Shown here in pieces: positions 17,071-26,238 of a stretch of 54,582 nt of DNA. The stretch covers positions 1 through 54,582 of the forward strand of contig JAHHQY010000006.1 in assembly GCA_020026115.1 (NCBI GenBank), written 5' to 3'. The notes under the pieces are model-generated. The model saw nothing but the letters and a program-made list of their open reading frames with translations, had not been told where the DNA came from and did not search any database. A program made the translations under genes and the position numbers. This stretch comes from Actinobacillus sp. Its GTDB lineage: Bacteria > Pseudomonadota > Gammaproteobacteria > Enterobacterales > Pasteurellaceae. Each line of letters starts with the position of its first letter. Positions within the stretch are counted from its first letter, which is position 1.

Positions 17071-19553
17071 AGTTCAACCACGATAGGACCTGTGAAACCA
17101 TTTGGTGCAGGCGCTTTACCTTGATATTTTTCTACGTTCACTAAGCAAGTGTTAGAAGAAACAGCTTGCGCAAGTTCTGAAGTGGCAATATCAATCGTCA
17201 TTGTGTTTGGATCGCCGTAAGTATCGATAGAACCTACTTTAGCATCAAGCGGTGAATACCATGCACCTTCCTGTAGGCGAACAACACCAGATGGGAAATC
17301 ATCTGATAAATGTGCACCAACAATTGCTTGACCACGATTGTTATAAACACGAACTAAATCACCATGTGCAATACCAAGCTCGGCTGCATCTTGTGGGTTC
17401 ATATAAAGCGGTTCACGTCCTTGAATGGTGTAAGTATCACGCAATTCTTTGGATTCACAAAGTTGTGAGTGTAAACGTTTATCCGGGTGAACAGACTGCA
17501 TCCAGAATTTATAAGTTTCGGATTTTGGTCCACCGTGAGAACGTTCTTCTTTTTCGAACCACATTGGGTGACCTTTACAATGTTCATAACCGTAGCTAGC
17601 AATTTTGCGACTGTAAATTTCAATAAAGCCTGAAGGTGTACCTAATGCATGTAATTCTGGGTCTTCACGGAAATCTGCCATAAAGGTGAACGGTTCGCCT
17701 TTAGGGAATAACACATAACCTTTTTTCCAAAATTCTGCAAAAGGAGGCATAGCAAATTTTTCGCCTTTCGCCGCATTTTCTTGACGGCAACCTTCATATA
17801 AGAATTCAAGCCATTGCATTTCATCCATACCACGGCTGTATTCTTTTTCTTTACCGAAACGACGACATAAACCTTTGAAAATTTCAAAGTCTGAACGTGC
17901 ATCGTACATTGGATCGATTAATTTTTGCATCGCCACAACACCGCGGTTACTGTATGAACCGTAAGCATCAATATCATTACGTTCAAATGGTGTTGTTGCT
18001 GGTAAAACGATATCAGAGAAACGACAAGTTGCCGTCCAGCTGTAGTTTACAGAAACAACGGTTTCTAAACGTTGGAACGCTTCTTTCATTTTATTGCGTT
18101 CTGGGTGACGGTGCCATTGGTTACAACCTGAGAAAATCGCCATTTTATATGGAGAATATTTCACTTTGCTGCCGTTAAAGTTGATTGTTTCACCTGGGTG
18201 AAGTAAGCAATCTGTTGCACGAGCAATTGGAATAACAGAGCTATAACCTTTGTAATCTGTGTTGGTGTATTTTGGTTTTTGGCCTTCATCAATATTTAAT
18301 GGGAAAGCACCTGGCATTGACGCGCCAGAACTTGGTACACCGATAGAGCTATAATGGTGAGAATAACTAATACCGCCACCTGGTAAGCCGATTTGACCTA
18401 ACATAGAAGCTAATACCGCTGCCATCCAATATGGTTGTTCACCATGTTGTTGACGTTGCACTGCCCAACCGAAGATAAGCTGAGTGCGATCTTTCACTAA
18501 CATGCGAGCAAATTCACGAATGCGTTCTGCTGGAATACCACAGATTTTTTCTGCCCATTCAGGTGTTTTAGCGACTTTATCTTCTGTTTTACCTAAAAGG
18601 TAAGGTAAGAATTTATCAAAGCCTACTGTGTACATATCAATGAATTTCTTATCATAAAGATTTTCAGTGTATAACACATAAGCCATCGCTAACATAAATG
18701 GTACGTCAGTTTGCGGATTAATGTATTGTTGTTTACAACCTAAATATTTTTGTGTTTTGGTCGCAACCGGATCTACGCTGATAACGTTGATTTCATTTTT
18801 CGCAACTTTTTCTTTAAGTTGAGCTAAATAATCAATCCCTTCGTGAGTTTCGCAGTTCCAACCTACTTGTAAGTTTTTAATTGGATCGCTTGACCAGAAA
18901 ATCACATTTTTACTTTCTTTTAAGATAATTTCCCAAGAAGTATTATTTGCGTAAACCACTGTTGAGCCTAAAACGTAAGGCATAATAACTTGGCCAGCAC
19001 CTGTTGAGTAGTCGCCTGCTGCGCTTACAAAGCTACCGTGCATATTGATTGCGCGTAACATGCTATTTACACAGCTGTGGAATTGACCTGTTGAGCGCCA
19101 ACCGCCACCGCCTACGTGTAAGGCCCAAGGACCTAATTGAGTTTGCACACGTTCTAATTCTTCATAGAACATATCTAAAGCTTGATCCCAAGTAACACGC
19201 ACAAAGCGGTTATCACCACGCTGAGTAGTATCGCTGTTATGACGGTTTTTAAACCAATCTAAACGCACCATCGGATAACGAATACGTGCTGTGCTGTAAA
19301 TTAAGCCTTTAATCCCTTTGATCATTTCAGTTGGGTGTTTGTCATAATCAAAAGCTTTAATTTCTTCTACTCGACCATTTAAGATTTTCGCTTTGAATGC
19401 GCCCCAGTGGGAACCACTGATGCGCCATTCTGCTAATTCTTCTACTGTTTTACCCGCTGCTTCTGCTTTACGTGCTACAAGGAATGATGGCATTGCGAAT
19501 GTTGCAGCCATAGCGGACATACTTGTTAAAAATTGTCTACGAGATTGTTTCAT
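17067..19553 (-). CDS. torZ: Periplasmic molybdopterin S-/N-oxide reductase (TorZ/MtsZ-type)
   Basis: Bis-MGD molybdoenzyme of the DMSO reductase family. Relatives reduce trimethylamine N-oxide, biotin sulfoxide or methionine sulfoxide; the H. influenzae orthologue is described as a methionine sulfoxide reductase (MtsZ). 828 residues. A Tat leader SRRQFLTSMSAMAATFAMP is followed by a cleavage-like AEA near residues 31-33. AGDYSTGAGQ near 182-191 should hold the serine Mo ligand. There is no N-terminal iron-sulphur Cys motif, as expected for the TorA/BisC branch. I start at ATG 19553, eight bases after AGGA. It follows torY after 11 bases. Confidence 0.93.
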   Translation of the reverse strand: MKQSRRQFLTSMSAMAATFAMPSFLVARKAEAAGKTVEELAEWRISGSHWGAFKAKILNGRVEEIKAFDYDKHPTEMIKGIKGLIYSTARIRYPMVRLDWFKNRHNSDTTQRGDNRFVRVTWDQALDMFYEELERVQTQLGPWALHVGGGGWRSTGQFHSCVNSMLRAINMHGSFVSAAGDYSTGAGQVIMPYVLGSTVVYANNTSWEIILKESKNVIFWSSDPIKNLQVGWNCETHEGIDYLAQLKEKVAKNEINVISVDPVATKTQKYLGCKQQYINPQTDVPFMLAMAYVLYTENLYDKKFIDMYTVGFDKFLPYLLGKTEDKVAKTPEWAEKICGIPAERIREFARMLVKDRTQLIFGWAVQRQQHGEQPYWMAAVLASMLGQIGLPGGGISYSHHYSSIGVPSSGASMPGAFPLNIDEGQKPKYTNTDYKGYSSVIPIARATDCLLHPGETINFNGSKVKYSPYKMAIFSGCNQWHRHPERNKMKEAFQRLETVVSVNYSWTATCRFSDIVLPATTPFERNDIDAYGSYSNRGVVAMQKLIDPMYDARSDFEIFKGLCRRFGKEKEYSRGMDEMQWLEFLYEGCRQENAAKGEKFAMPPFAEFWKKGYVLFPKGEPFTFMADFREDPELHALGTPSGFIEIYSRKIASYGYEHCKGHPMWFEKEERSHGGPKSETYKFWMQSVHPDKRLHSQLCESKELRDTYTIQGREPLYMNPQDAAELGIAHGDLVRVYNNRGQAIVGAHLSDDFPSGVVRLQEGAWYSPLDAKVGSIDTYGDPNTMTIDIATSELAQAVSSNTCLVNVEKYQGKAPAPNGFTGPIVVEL

Positions 19554-19564
19554 AATCAAAATCC

Positions 19565-20740
19565 TTATTTAGCTTCTTGTTGTGGAGCGTCTGAAGCATG
19601 CGTTTGTAAATAACGTAATACTTGTTTTGCTTGAGTGCTGTCTAAGTTAGTAAAACCAACCATACCTTTGAATACACCAACCCAAGTATTTGAGTCAAAG
19701 TGTTTGATATCAGGTTGTTTATGACAGGTTGAGCATTGTGCATCATATAATTCTTTTGCGTGCTCCCAAATTGGTACCACGTCAGAAGCTAATTGACCTT
19801 TTTTCACCCAAACTTGCATTTTCACTTTTTGCCATTCAATACCTGTCATTGGGTCTTCACGGCTTTCTAAAGTTTCAAATTTAGGTTCTTTTTCCATAAA
19901 GGCTTTGGTTAATACCGCATCAGTAATACTTTTCGCAAAATCATTGTACCAAATACGTCCGTAGCCTTTCGCTTTACGCCACATATCTAATTCAACTAAA
20001 TCTGCGTTATCACCTACTTTGATAAATTTAACTGGTGCTACGCCTTCAAGATAACCAATTTCTTCTTTTGTTGCTTCATCAGCATAAATTGGTGTTTGAA
20101 TTTGTGTGTAATACACTTTGTCAGCATCTAAAGTAGAAGCCACTAAGTTTGGATCGATACCTGAATTCGCTTCACCTTCTGGTGCTTTTGGAATGTGGTG
20201 CGCAATACCTTTATGACAGTCGATACAGCTTTGATCTTTTTCTGCTGCCGCTTTCATTTGTTTGCGAGCTTTTGGTGACATGCTATCGAAATCCATACGT
20301 TCGTAACGGTGACAAGCTTTACATTCAGCTGAACCGTTTGCGCTCATACGTTTCCATTCTTTTTGTGCTAATTCGTAACGTACTGCTTCAAATGAACCTG
20401 GTTCATCAAAACGACCCGTTACTTCATCGTACACTTCTTTTAATGCGACAACTTTACGCATATATTTTTGTACTGTGTCGTGTGGTAAGTGACATGCTGA
20501 ACAGTCAGCAGTAACACCGAATTGGTTTTTCCAGTGTTTGGTTTGTTTAAGTTCTTCTTGCATTCCAACCATTGTATGGCAGCCTACACAGAACTCTTCC
20601 TTACCGGTTTCGTGAAGTGTTTCATCAAAACCAACTTTACCCACGATACCTGCAACGGCACCTAAGACAAGTAACACGCCGAGACCGAGTTTTTTAGATG
20701 GTTTAAAGAAAAAACTCTTCAAATGTTGAAAAATTTTCAT
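19565..20740 (-). CDS. torY: Membrane-anchored pentahaem c-type cytochrome TorY
   Basis: NapC/TorC-family quinol dehydrogenase that passes electrons from menaquinol to the periplasmic reductase encoded next. 391 residues. One N-terminal transmembrane anchor (about 17-37), four CxxCH haem sites at 51-55, 80-84, 140-144 and 172-176, and a fifth in the C-terminal mono-haem domain at 336-340. That is the TorY/TorC arrangement. GGGGGAACC precedes the ATG. First gene of torY-torZ-torD. Upstream (20741-20967) is an AT-rich promoter region in which I found no clear FNR palindrome. Confidence 0.94.
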   Translation of the reverse strand: MKIFQHLKSFFFKPSKKLGLGVLLVLGAVAGIVGKVGFDETLHETGKEEFCVGCHTMVGMQEELKQTKHWKNQFGVTADCSACHLPHDTVQKYMRKVVALKEVYDEVTGRFDEPGSFEAVRYELAQKEWKRMSANGSAECKACHRYERMDFDSMSPKARKQMKAAAEKDQSCIDCHKGIAHHIPKAPEGEANSGIDPNLVASTLDADKVYYTQIQTPIYADEATKEEIGYLEGVAPVKFIKVGDNADLVELDMWRKAKGYGRIWYNDFAKSITDAVLTKAFMEKEPKFETLESREDPMTGIEWQKVKMQVWVKKGQLASDVVPIWEHAKELYDAQCSTCHKQPDIKHFDSNTWVGVFKGMVGFTNLDSTQAKQVLRYLQTHASDAPQQEAK

Positions 20741-20921
20741 GGTTCCCCCGAACTTATAGTAAATAAAAACTGAATGCGAGTCAGTCTACAAAAACTATTT
20801 TTAAATAATAGCTGTCGTTCATTATACTGATTTAGGCTTAAAAAAGCACTTTTTTATAGAAAAAAAACCTACAAAAAGTAGAACTAATATTTTTTTTCGC
20901 TGATTTTCTTCGTTTAAAAAA

Positions 20922-20960
20922 ACAACGCCTCTCATTCTCAAGGAAAAAGAGGGCGTTTAT
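20922..20960 (-). terminator. Terminator of the PuuB-like gene
   Basis: On the minus strand AACGCC, bulged C, TCT pairs with AGAGGCGTT across a loop and is followed by a run of T. It lies just after the stop at 20968. Confidence 0.75.
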
Positions 20961-20967
20961 GACTTTT

Positions 20968-22263
20968 TTAACGATATTTATCTAAGAAACGGTAATAACG
21001 CGTGCCAATGGCCGTGGCAAGTTTTTTCACTAAGTTGCCCCCATAAACCGAAGGAACATGTAATTGTTCAAAAATGCTAAGACGTGCATCATCACCTAAA
21101 ATGGCCTCTGCCACAATGCGTCCTGCTAAACCTGTTAAGGCCACACCATGACCTGAATAGCCATGTGCAAAGAAAATATTCGGCGCGAGACGACCAAAAT
21201 GAGGCGTAGAATTCATGGTCATATCAATTGGCCCTTTCCACGCATAATCAATTTTAACATCTTCTAATTGAGGGAAAACGTGCAACATCCCTTTTCGCAT
21301 CGCTTCTTCTAAGCCTTTGTGCGTATCAATATCACTGCCGAACAATAAACGGTTGTCCGCACTTAAACGATAGTAATCCAATAAATAATTACTGTCGCAA
21401 ACGCTCATACCATTATTAATTAAGCTGTCAGCCATCGCTTGGCTTAAAGGTTCGGTCGCAATAATACAACTTTCTACGGGTAAAATTTTATTCGCAATAC
21501 CTTGATGAATTTTTTTCGGCATTTCAGTAATGTAGGCATTTGTTGCTAACACCACATCTCGACACACAACTTTCGCCACATCTGTTATCACTTCGGCGCG
21601 TAATGCTTGATTGTGAATGTCTATTACTGGGGATTGCTCAAAAATGCGTACGCCTAAATCTAAACAAGCCTTTGCCAAGCCTAAACAATAATTTAAGGGA
21701 TGCAAATGCCCAGAATTACTATCAAATAAGGCGCCAACATAAATATCGCTTCCTAAATGTTGCTTTAATTTCTTTTTATCCCAAAGTTGCATATGTTGAT
21801 AGCCAAATCGTTCATGGCTTTCTTTTTCTATGGCAATTAAATCTTCCATTCGACGCTCATTTAGCGCTAACGTTGCGTAGCCTTTTTTCCAATCACATTG
21901 AATATGAAACTTCGCCACACGTTCGTCGATAATATCAATCGCTTCAAGGGACATATCCCACAATTTATGGGCGTTTTCTTCACCGATATGTTTAATGTAC
22001 TCATCAATCCCTTCTTCAAAGCCATTAATCGCTTGACCGCCACTGCGACCTGAAGCCCCAAAACCTACTCGAGCGCCTTCAAGTACAATCACCGATTTCC
22101 CTTTTTGGGCTAATTCTAAGGCGGCGGATAAACCAAAAAAGCCTGCACCCACCACACAAACATCGGCACTTTCTACTTGCGTTAAGGCAGGTAAAAGAGG
22201 AAATGGGTTGCGAGTATCAAAATAGTAAGAGCGTCGATGCTCTTGATGTGCAAAATTCAACAT
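20968..22263 (-). CDS. puuB: PuuB-like FAD-dependent amine oxidase
   Basis: DAO-superfamily flavoenzyme of 431 residues, similar throughout to E. coli gamma-glutamylputrescine oxidase PuuB. Near the N-terminus it has the FAD-binding motif CVVGAGFFGLSAALELA (about 35-51) and GFGASGRSGGQ (about 67-77), near the middle SNSGHLHPLNY, and at the C-terminus AHGYSGHGVALTGLAGR. It is divergent from a polyamine-binding protein, which supports a role in polyamine use, but no glutamylputrescine synthetase is present here, so the true substrate is uncertain. The N-terminal segment RRSYYFDTRNPFPLLP resembles relatives. Two dispersed elements lie inside. Confidence 0.8.
   Translation of the reverse strand: MLNFAHQEHRRSYYFDTRNPFPLLPALTQVESADVCVVGAGFFGLSAALELAQKGKSVIVLEGARVGFGASGRSGGQAINGFEEGIDEYIKHIGEENAHKLWDMSLEAIDIIDERVAKFHIQCDWKKGYATLALNERRMEDLIAIEKESHERFGYQHMQLWDKKKLKQHLGSDIYVGALFDSNSGHLHPLNYCLGLAKACLDLGVRIFEQSPVIDIHNQALRAEVITDVAKVVCRDVVLATNAYITEMPKKIHQGIANKILPVESCIIATEPLSQAMADSLINNGMSVCDSNYLLDYYRLSADNRLLFGSDIDTHKGLEEAMRKGMLHVFPQLEDVKIDYAWKGPIDMTMNSTPHFGRLAPNIFFAHGYSGHGVALTGLAGRIVAEAILGDDARLSIFEQLHVPSVYGGNLVKKLATAIGTRYYRFLDKYR
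21178..21189 (-). repeat. Dispersed uptake-sequence-like element, variant
   Basis: CTCGCGCCGAAT then ATTTT on the minus strand within the PuuB-like gene (frame LAPN). Confidence 0.65.
21591..21602 (-). repeat. Dispersed uptake-sequence-like element, degenerate
   Basis: TACGCGCCGAAG on the minus strand within the PuuB-like gene (frame RAEV); keeps the 9-mer CGCGCCGAA but lacks the A/T tail. Confidence 0.45.
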
Positions 22264-22353
22264 AAATTCACGCTTTAATTATCAAAAATGGCAGAAAATA
22301 TTACTCCCTTTGCTTTATAAGTCAATTTTTATAGAGCGTTTTTCTAAATATCT

Positions 22354-22400
22354 GCTATACTTCGCCGCCGTGGCTTTTGTTAAATTTTCGCCACGTTTTT
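22354..22400 (+). promoter_or_regulatory. Extended -10 promoter followed by a leader hairpin
   Basis: TGCTATACT (22354-22361... ending 22361) is an extended -10 element. About seven bases later begins a hairpin CGTGGC (22369-22374)/GCCACG (22390-22395) followed directly by TTTTT (22396-22400). Transcripts for the polyamine-binding protein would thus start with a terminator-like stem, either protecting the 5' end or attenuating transcription. Confidence 0.5.
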
Positions 22401-22449
22401 AACATATTTTAATCAACCGCCATTATGTTTGGCTTTGGAGAACAAAAAA

Positions 22450-23514
22450 TTGAAAAACCGTATTTTTACCGCCGTTAAATCACTTTTTGCTGTATCTGTA
22501 GCACTATTCGCAACACAAGCTTCAGCATCGGATGATGAACTTTACGTATATAACTGGACGGACTATGTGCCTTCCAACTTAATTAGCAAATTTACGGAAG
22601 AAACGGGGATTAAAGTCATTTATTCTACCTTTGAAAGTAACGAAGAAATGTTTGCTAAATTAAAGTTATTGGCCAAAGATGGCGCGGGCTACGATTTGGT
22701 TTTCCCTTCTAGTTATTATGTCGATAAAATGGCGAAAGAAGGTATGTTAAAAGAGCTTGATCACAGTAAATTAAGCAACTTCCATCAAATTCCAAGCTAT
22801 TTCTTAAACCGTAGTTTTGACCCAAATAACAAATATTCTTTACCTTACGTTTATGGTCTCACCGGCATTGGCGTAAACAGTAACGAAATTGACCCGTCCA
22901 AAATTACCAGCTGGGCGGATTTATGGAATCCTGAATACAAAGGCCAAGTTTTATTAACTAATGATGCGCGCGAAGTATTCCACATCGCTTTATTATTAAA
23001 TGGCGATTCACCAAATACGACAAGCGAAGCGGAAATTAAATCTGCTTATGAACGCTTACAAAAACTTATGCCTAATGTTTTAGTCTTTAACTCTGACAGC
23101 CCTGAAGTGCCTTTTGTACAAGGCGAGGTTTCTCTTGGTATGTTATGGAATGGTTCTGCTTACTTAGCGGAAAAAGAAGATGACAGCATTAAATTTATTT
23201 TCCCGAAAGAAGGGGCTATTTTCTGGATGGATAACTATGCGATTCCAGCTACGGCGAAACATACCGAAAATGCTTATAAATTTATCGACTTTTTATTACG
23301 TCCTGAAAATGCCAAATTAGTGGTTGAAAAAATGGGCTTTTCTATGCCAAATAATGGCGTAAAAGCGTTACTTTCAGAAAAACTTGCTAACAATCCGGTT
23401 CTTTTCCCACCTGCTGAACAAGTGGAAAAAGGTATTGTTCAAGGCGATGTGGGTGATGCTGTGAGTATTTATGAAAAATATTGGACAAAATTAAAAGCTA
23501 ATTTTGATCAATAA
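22450..23514 (+). CDS. potD: Periplasmic polyamine-binding protein (PotD-like)
   Basis: Substrate-binding component of a spermidine/putrescine ABC importer. 354 residues. A Sec signal peptide MKNRIFTAVKSLFAVSVALF is followed by a TQASA cleavage site, after which the mature protein begins SDDELYVYNWTDYVPSNL, the typical PotD/PotF start with the YNWTDY polyamine-site motif. Later WNGSAYLAEKE and FWMDNYAIPATAKH carry conserved ligand contacts. I choose the TTG at 22450, nine bases after GGAG; the TTG at 22429 would place extra charge before the signal. No permease or ATPase genes are nearby, so it must work with transport genes elsewhere. Confidence 0.88.
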   Translation: MKNRIFTAVKSLFAVSVALFATQASASDDELYVYNWTDYVPSNLISKFTEETGIKVIYSTFESNEEMFAKLKLLAKDGAGYDLVFPSSYYVDKMAKEGMLKELDHSKLSNFHQIPSYFLNRSFDPNNKYSLPYVYGLTGIGVNSNEIDPSKITSWADLWNPEYKGQVLLTNDAREVFHIALLLNGDSPNTTSEAEIKSAYERLQKLMPNVLVFNSDSPEVPFVQGEVSLGMLWNGSAYLAEKEDDSIKFIFPKEGAIFWMDNYAIPATAKHTENAYKFIDFLLRPENAKLVVEKMGFSMPNNGVKALLSEKLANNPVLFPPAEQVEKGIVQGDVGDAVSIYEKYWTKLKANFDQ

Positions 23515-23521
23515 AAACTCT

Positions 23522-23533
23522 CTCGCACCGAAA
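23522..23533 (+). repeat. Dispersed uptake-sequence-like element, GCACC subtype
   Basis: CTCGCACCGAAA then AATTA, intergenic just after the potD stop. Confidence 0.7.
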
Positions 23534-23554
23534 AATTAACCTTACAAACAAAAT

Positions 23555-23593
23555 AAAAATGCGTCACCTAATGAAAGATGACGCATTTTTTTT
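23555..23593. terminator. Bidirectional terminator between potD and the Dcu gene
   Basis: Perfect 12-bp stem AAAAATGCGTCA/TGACGCATTTTT with a 12-base loop and T-run, between convergent genes. Confidence 0.93.
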
Positions 23594-23621
23594 ATTGATG
23601 TTTAATAAGTTAACTCATTCA

Positions 23622-24944
23622 TTAAAGGAATAAGTTAGCGAAAAGTAAACCGAAAGCTAAGCTAAAGGCCATACTTAATAAACCTGGCAACATAAAACTA
23701 TGGTTGAATACGTATTTACCAATGCGGGTTGTGCCTGTGGTGTCAAAGTCGATACTTGCAATAATTGGACCATAGTTAGGAATAAAGAAGTAACCATTTA
23801 CTGCCACAAATACCCCAATTAAAACCGGTGCTGGAATACCTAATGCGATAGCAATTGGGAATAATGTTGCCACCGTTGCACCTTGGCTATTCACTAACAC
23901 TGAAAGTAAGAATAAAGCAAAGGCAAATGTCCAAGGCGCGAATTCAACTAAGTGAGAAACAACACCTTTTACTTCGTTGATATGGGCGTGCATTAAGGTG
24001 TCCCCTAACCATGCGATACCGAAGATAGCAATCACTGCACGCATACCTGCATGGAAAACGCTACCTTGTGTAATGGCGTTACCATTTGGTTTACACACTA
24101 AAATAATCAATGCGCCAACTGATAACATAACAATTTCAATGGTATTTGCCATACCCATCGCTTTACCATTAAAGTGTGGACGTAATTCTGGGAATGCACC
24201 CATAAAGACCACTAATAACGCCCCAAATAAGAAGAGCCAGAAAGATGTTTTAGCTGTTTTACCTAATTTTTCTTCTTCCACGTTATTTGTTGCGAAGTTT
24301 TCTTCAACATAATGTGGGTCTTTTAAAAGTTTTTGATATTCTGGATCATCTTTTAGCTCTTTCCCCATTTTATTCACAAAAATACAAGCGCAGAAAAGAC
24401 CTAATAATGTAGATGGAATAGTCACCATTAAAACGTCAGCAAGTGTAATACCTTGCGGTTCTAAATAAGCCACTACCGCAACAACTGCCGCGGCAATTGG
24501 ACTGGCCACAATCGCAAATTGAGATGCAATAACCGCCATAGAAAGTGGACGTTCTGGACGAATGCCGTTATGGCGCGCAACTTCTGCAATAACAGGTAAT
24601 ACAGAATAAGCCACATGTCCTGTCCCTGCCATAACAGTGAAAATCCAAGTAACCGCTGGTGCAACAAAAGTAATGTATTTTGGATTTTTGCGTAACATTT
24701 TGGTTGCGATTTTAATCATATAATCTAAACCGCCTGCCGCTTGCATCGCTGCCGCTGCTGAAACCACCGCCATAATCATTAACATAACGTCAATTGGCAA
24801 ACCACCTGGTTGTAGCTCAAAACCAAAACATAAAATAGCAAGGCCAACGCCCCCCATTACCCCTAAACCAATACCGCCAATACGCGCACCGATTAAAATA
24901 CACAGCAACACCAAGGCGAACTGAATATAAAACATAAAGGACAT
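23622..24944 (-). CDS. dcuB: Anaerobic C4-dicarboxylate transporter (Dcu family, DcuB-like)
   Basis: Inner-membrane carrier of 440 residues for fumarate, succinate, malate and aspartate exchange during fumarate respiration. Nearly all hydrophobic, with one charged cytoplasmic loop about residues 196-226. Conserved family segments include MQAAGGLDYMI, TVMAGTGHVAYSVLPVI, the SPIAAAVVAVVAYLEP stretch and the terminal DTTGTTRIGKYVFNHSFMLPG. The GTGHV and FFIPNYG details favour DcuB over DcuA, but the split is not certain. AAGGAG lies six bases before the ATG. An FNR-like palindrome about 100 bases upstream suggests anaerobic induction. Confidence 0.88.
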   Translation of the reverse strand: MSFMFYIQFALVLLCILIGARIGGIGLGVMGGVGLAILCFGFELQPGGLPIDVMLMIMAVVSAAAAMQAAGGLDYMIKIATKMLRKNPKYITFVAPAVTWIFTVMAGTGHVAYSVLPVIAEVARHNGIRPERPLSMAVIASQFAIVASPIAAAVVAVVAYLEPQGITLADVLMVTIPSTLLGLFCACIFVNKMGKELKDDPEYQKLLKDPHYVEENFATNNVEEEKLGKTAKTSFWLFLFGALLVVFMGAFPELRPHFNGKAMGMANTIEIVMLSVGALIILVCKPNGNAITQGSVFHAGMRAVIAIFGIAWLGDTLMHAHINEVKGVVSHLVEFAPWTFAFALFLLSVLVNSQGATVATLFPIAIALGIPAPVLIGVFVAVNGYFFIPNYGPIIASIDFDTTGTTRIGKYVFNHSFMLPGLLSMAFSLAFGLLFANLFL

Positions 24945-25037
24945 ACATTTCTCCTTAAAACAATTTTAAAATGCCTTTTTATAAAAAGGCAACCTAATAC
25001 AACTAATGAAATTATACCGTTAATAAAATTTTATTTT

Positions 25038-25051
25038 GTGATAGCGATCAA
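25038..25051 (-). promoter_or_regulatory. FNR-like site (overlapping CRP-like half-site) upstream of the Dcu gene
   Basis: On the minus strand TTGATCGCTATCAC matches the FNR consensus TTGAT-N4-ATCAA at nine of ten positions. The flanks (TGTGA) also resemble a CRP half-site. It is 94-107 bases upstream of the Dcu start codon. This fits known FNR and CRP control of dcuB in enterics; its function here is inferred. Confidence 0.6.
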
Positions 25052-25146
25052 ATACTGGATATATTACATAACTTTTTTTTATGCAATTTTTCGCCAACGC
25101 GTTTTCTATGCTAAACTTAGCGCCTTTTTAATCTAACGAAAATTCT

Positions 25147-26238
25147 ATGCAATTACCAACTGAACAATACAACAGCTTATTAGCGGAAAAAACGCAAAAA
25201 TTGCGTCAATTATTAGCACCTTTTTCTGCGCCGGAACTGCAAGTTTATCCTTCTGCGCCAAAACATTATCGTATGCGCGCCGAATTTCGGGTTTGGCACG
25301 ATGGCGATGACCTTTATCACATTATGTTTAATCAAGAAACGCGCCAACGTTTTCGCGTAGACAGTTTTCCTGCGGCCAGTCTTTTGATTAATCAAATGAT
25401 GCAAACCTTAATTCCCCTTTTAAAAGAACAAGATATTTTGCGTGCGCGTCTTTTCCAAATTGATTATTTAAGTACCTTAAGTCAGCAAATTATCGTCAGC
25501 TTGCTTTACCATAAAAACTTAACGGACGAATGGAAAGTGGCCGCTCAAGCTTTAAAAAATCAATTACTTGAGCTTGGTTTTAACGTGCAAATTATTGGCC
25601 GAGCGAGCAAACAAAAAATTTGTTTAGAGCATGATTATGTGGATGAAGTTTTACCTGTGCATGGTCGTCATTATGTTTATCGCCAAGTGGAAAACAGCTT
25701 CACTCAGCCAAACGCAGGGGTTAACTGCAAAATGTTGGAATGGGCGGTCGATTGCACCCGTCAGAGCAAAAAAGATTTATTAGAACTTTATTGCGGAAAC
25801 GGTAATTTTTCTGTCGCTTTGGCTCAAAATTTCCGTCAAGTTTTAGCCACTGAAATTGCTAAACCTTCCGTAGAAGCGGCGCAATTTAATATTGCAGAAA
25901 ATCAGATTGATAATTTACAAATTATTCGTATGTCCGCGGAAGATTTTACGCAAGCTATGAATGGCGTACGTGAGTTTTATCGCTTGCGTTCTATCAATTT
26001 AAACGATTACGACTGCGAGACGATTTTTGTTGACCCACCTCGCGCAGGTTTAGATGAAGCGACGGTTAAATTGGTGCAAAATTACGAGCGAATTTTATAT
26101 ATTTCCTGTAATCCTCACACCTTGTGCGACAATTTAAAAACGCTCACACAAACGCATCGCATTGAAAAAGCAGCATTATTTGATCAATTCCCTTACACAG
26201 ATCATATTGAAACAGGCGTATGGTTAATCAAAAAATAG
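25147..26238 (+). CDS. trmA: tRNA (uracil54-C5)-methyltransferase TrmA
   Basis: S-adenosylmethionine-dependent enzyme that makes ribothymidine at position 54 of tRNA (also tmRNA). 363 residues, usual length. SAM-binding motif LLELYCGNGNFSVALA (about 214-229), the VDPPRAGLDE motif with a catalytic acid, and ILYISCNPHTL with the nucleophilic Cys near 324 are present. The final segment FDQFPYTDHIETGVWL is typical. The ATG is preceded by a weak site. rsmJ overlaps its 3' end by 19 bases, so the two RNA methyltransferases are co-translated. Confidence 0.96.
   Translation: MQLPTEQYNSLLAEKTQKLRQLLAPFSAPELQVYPSAPKHYRMRAEFRVWHDGDDLYHIMFNQETRQRFRVDSFPAASLLINQMMQTLIPLLKEQDILRARLFQIDYLSTLSQQIIVSLLYHKNLTDEWKVAAQALKNQLLELGFNVQIIGRASKQKICLEHDYVDEVLPVHGRHYVYRQVENSFTQPNAGVNCKMLEWAVDCTRQSKKDLLELYCGNGNFSVALAQNFRQVLATEIAKPSVEAAQFNIAENQIDNLQIIRMSAEDFTQAMNGVREFYRLRSINLNDYDCETIFVDPPRAGLDEATVKLVQNYERILYISCNPHTLCDNLKTLTQTHRIEKAALFDQFPYTDHIETGVWLIKK
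25274..25285 (+). repeat. Dispersed uptake-sequence-like element, degenerate
   Basis: TGCGCGCCGAAT then TTCGG within trmA (frame RAEF, a conserved part of the protein), so it may be partly coincidental. Confidence 0.4.
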
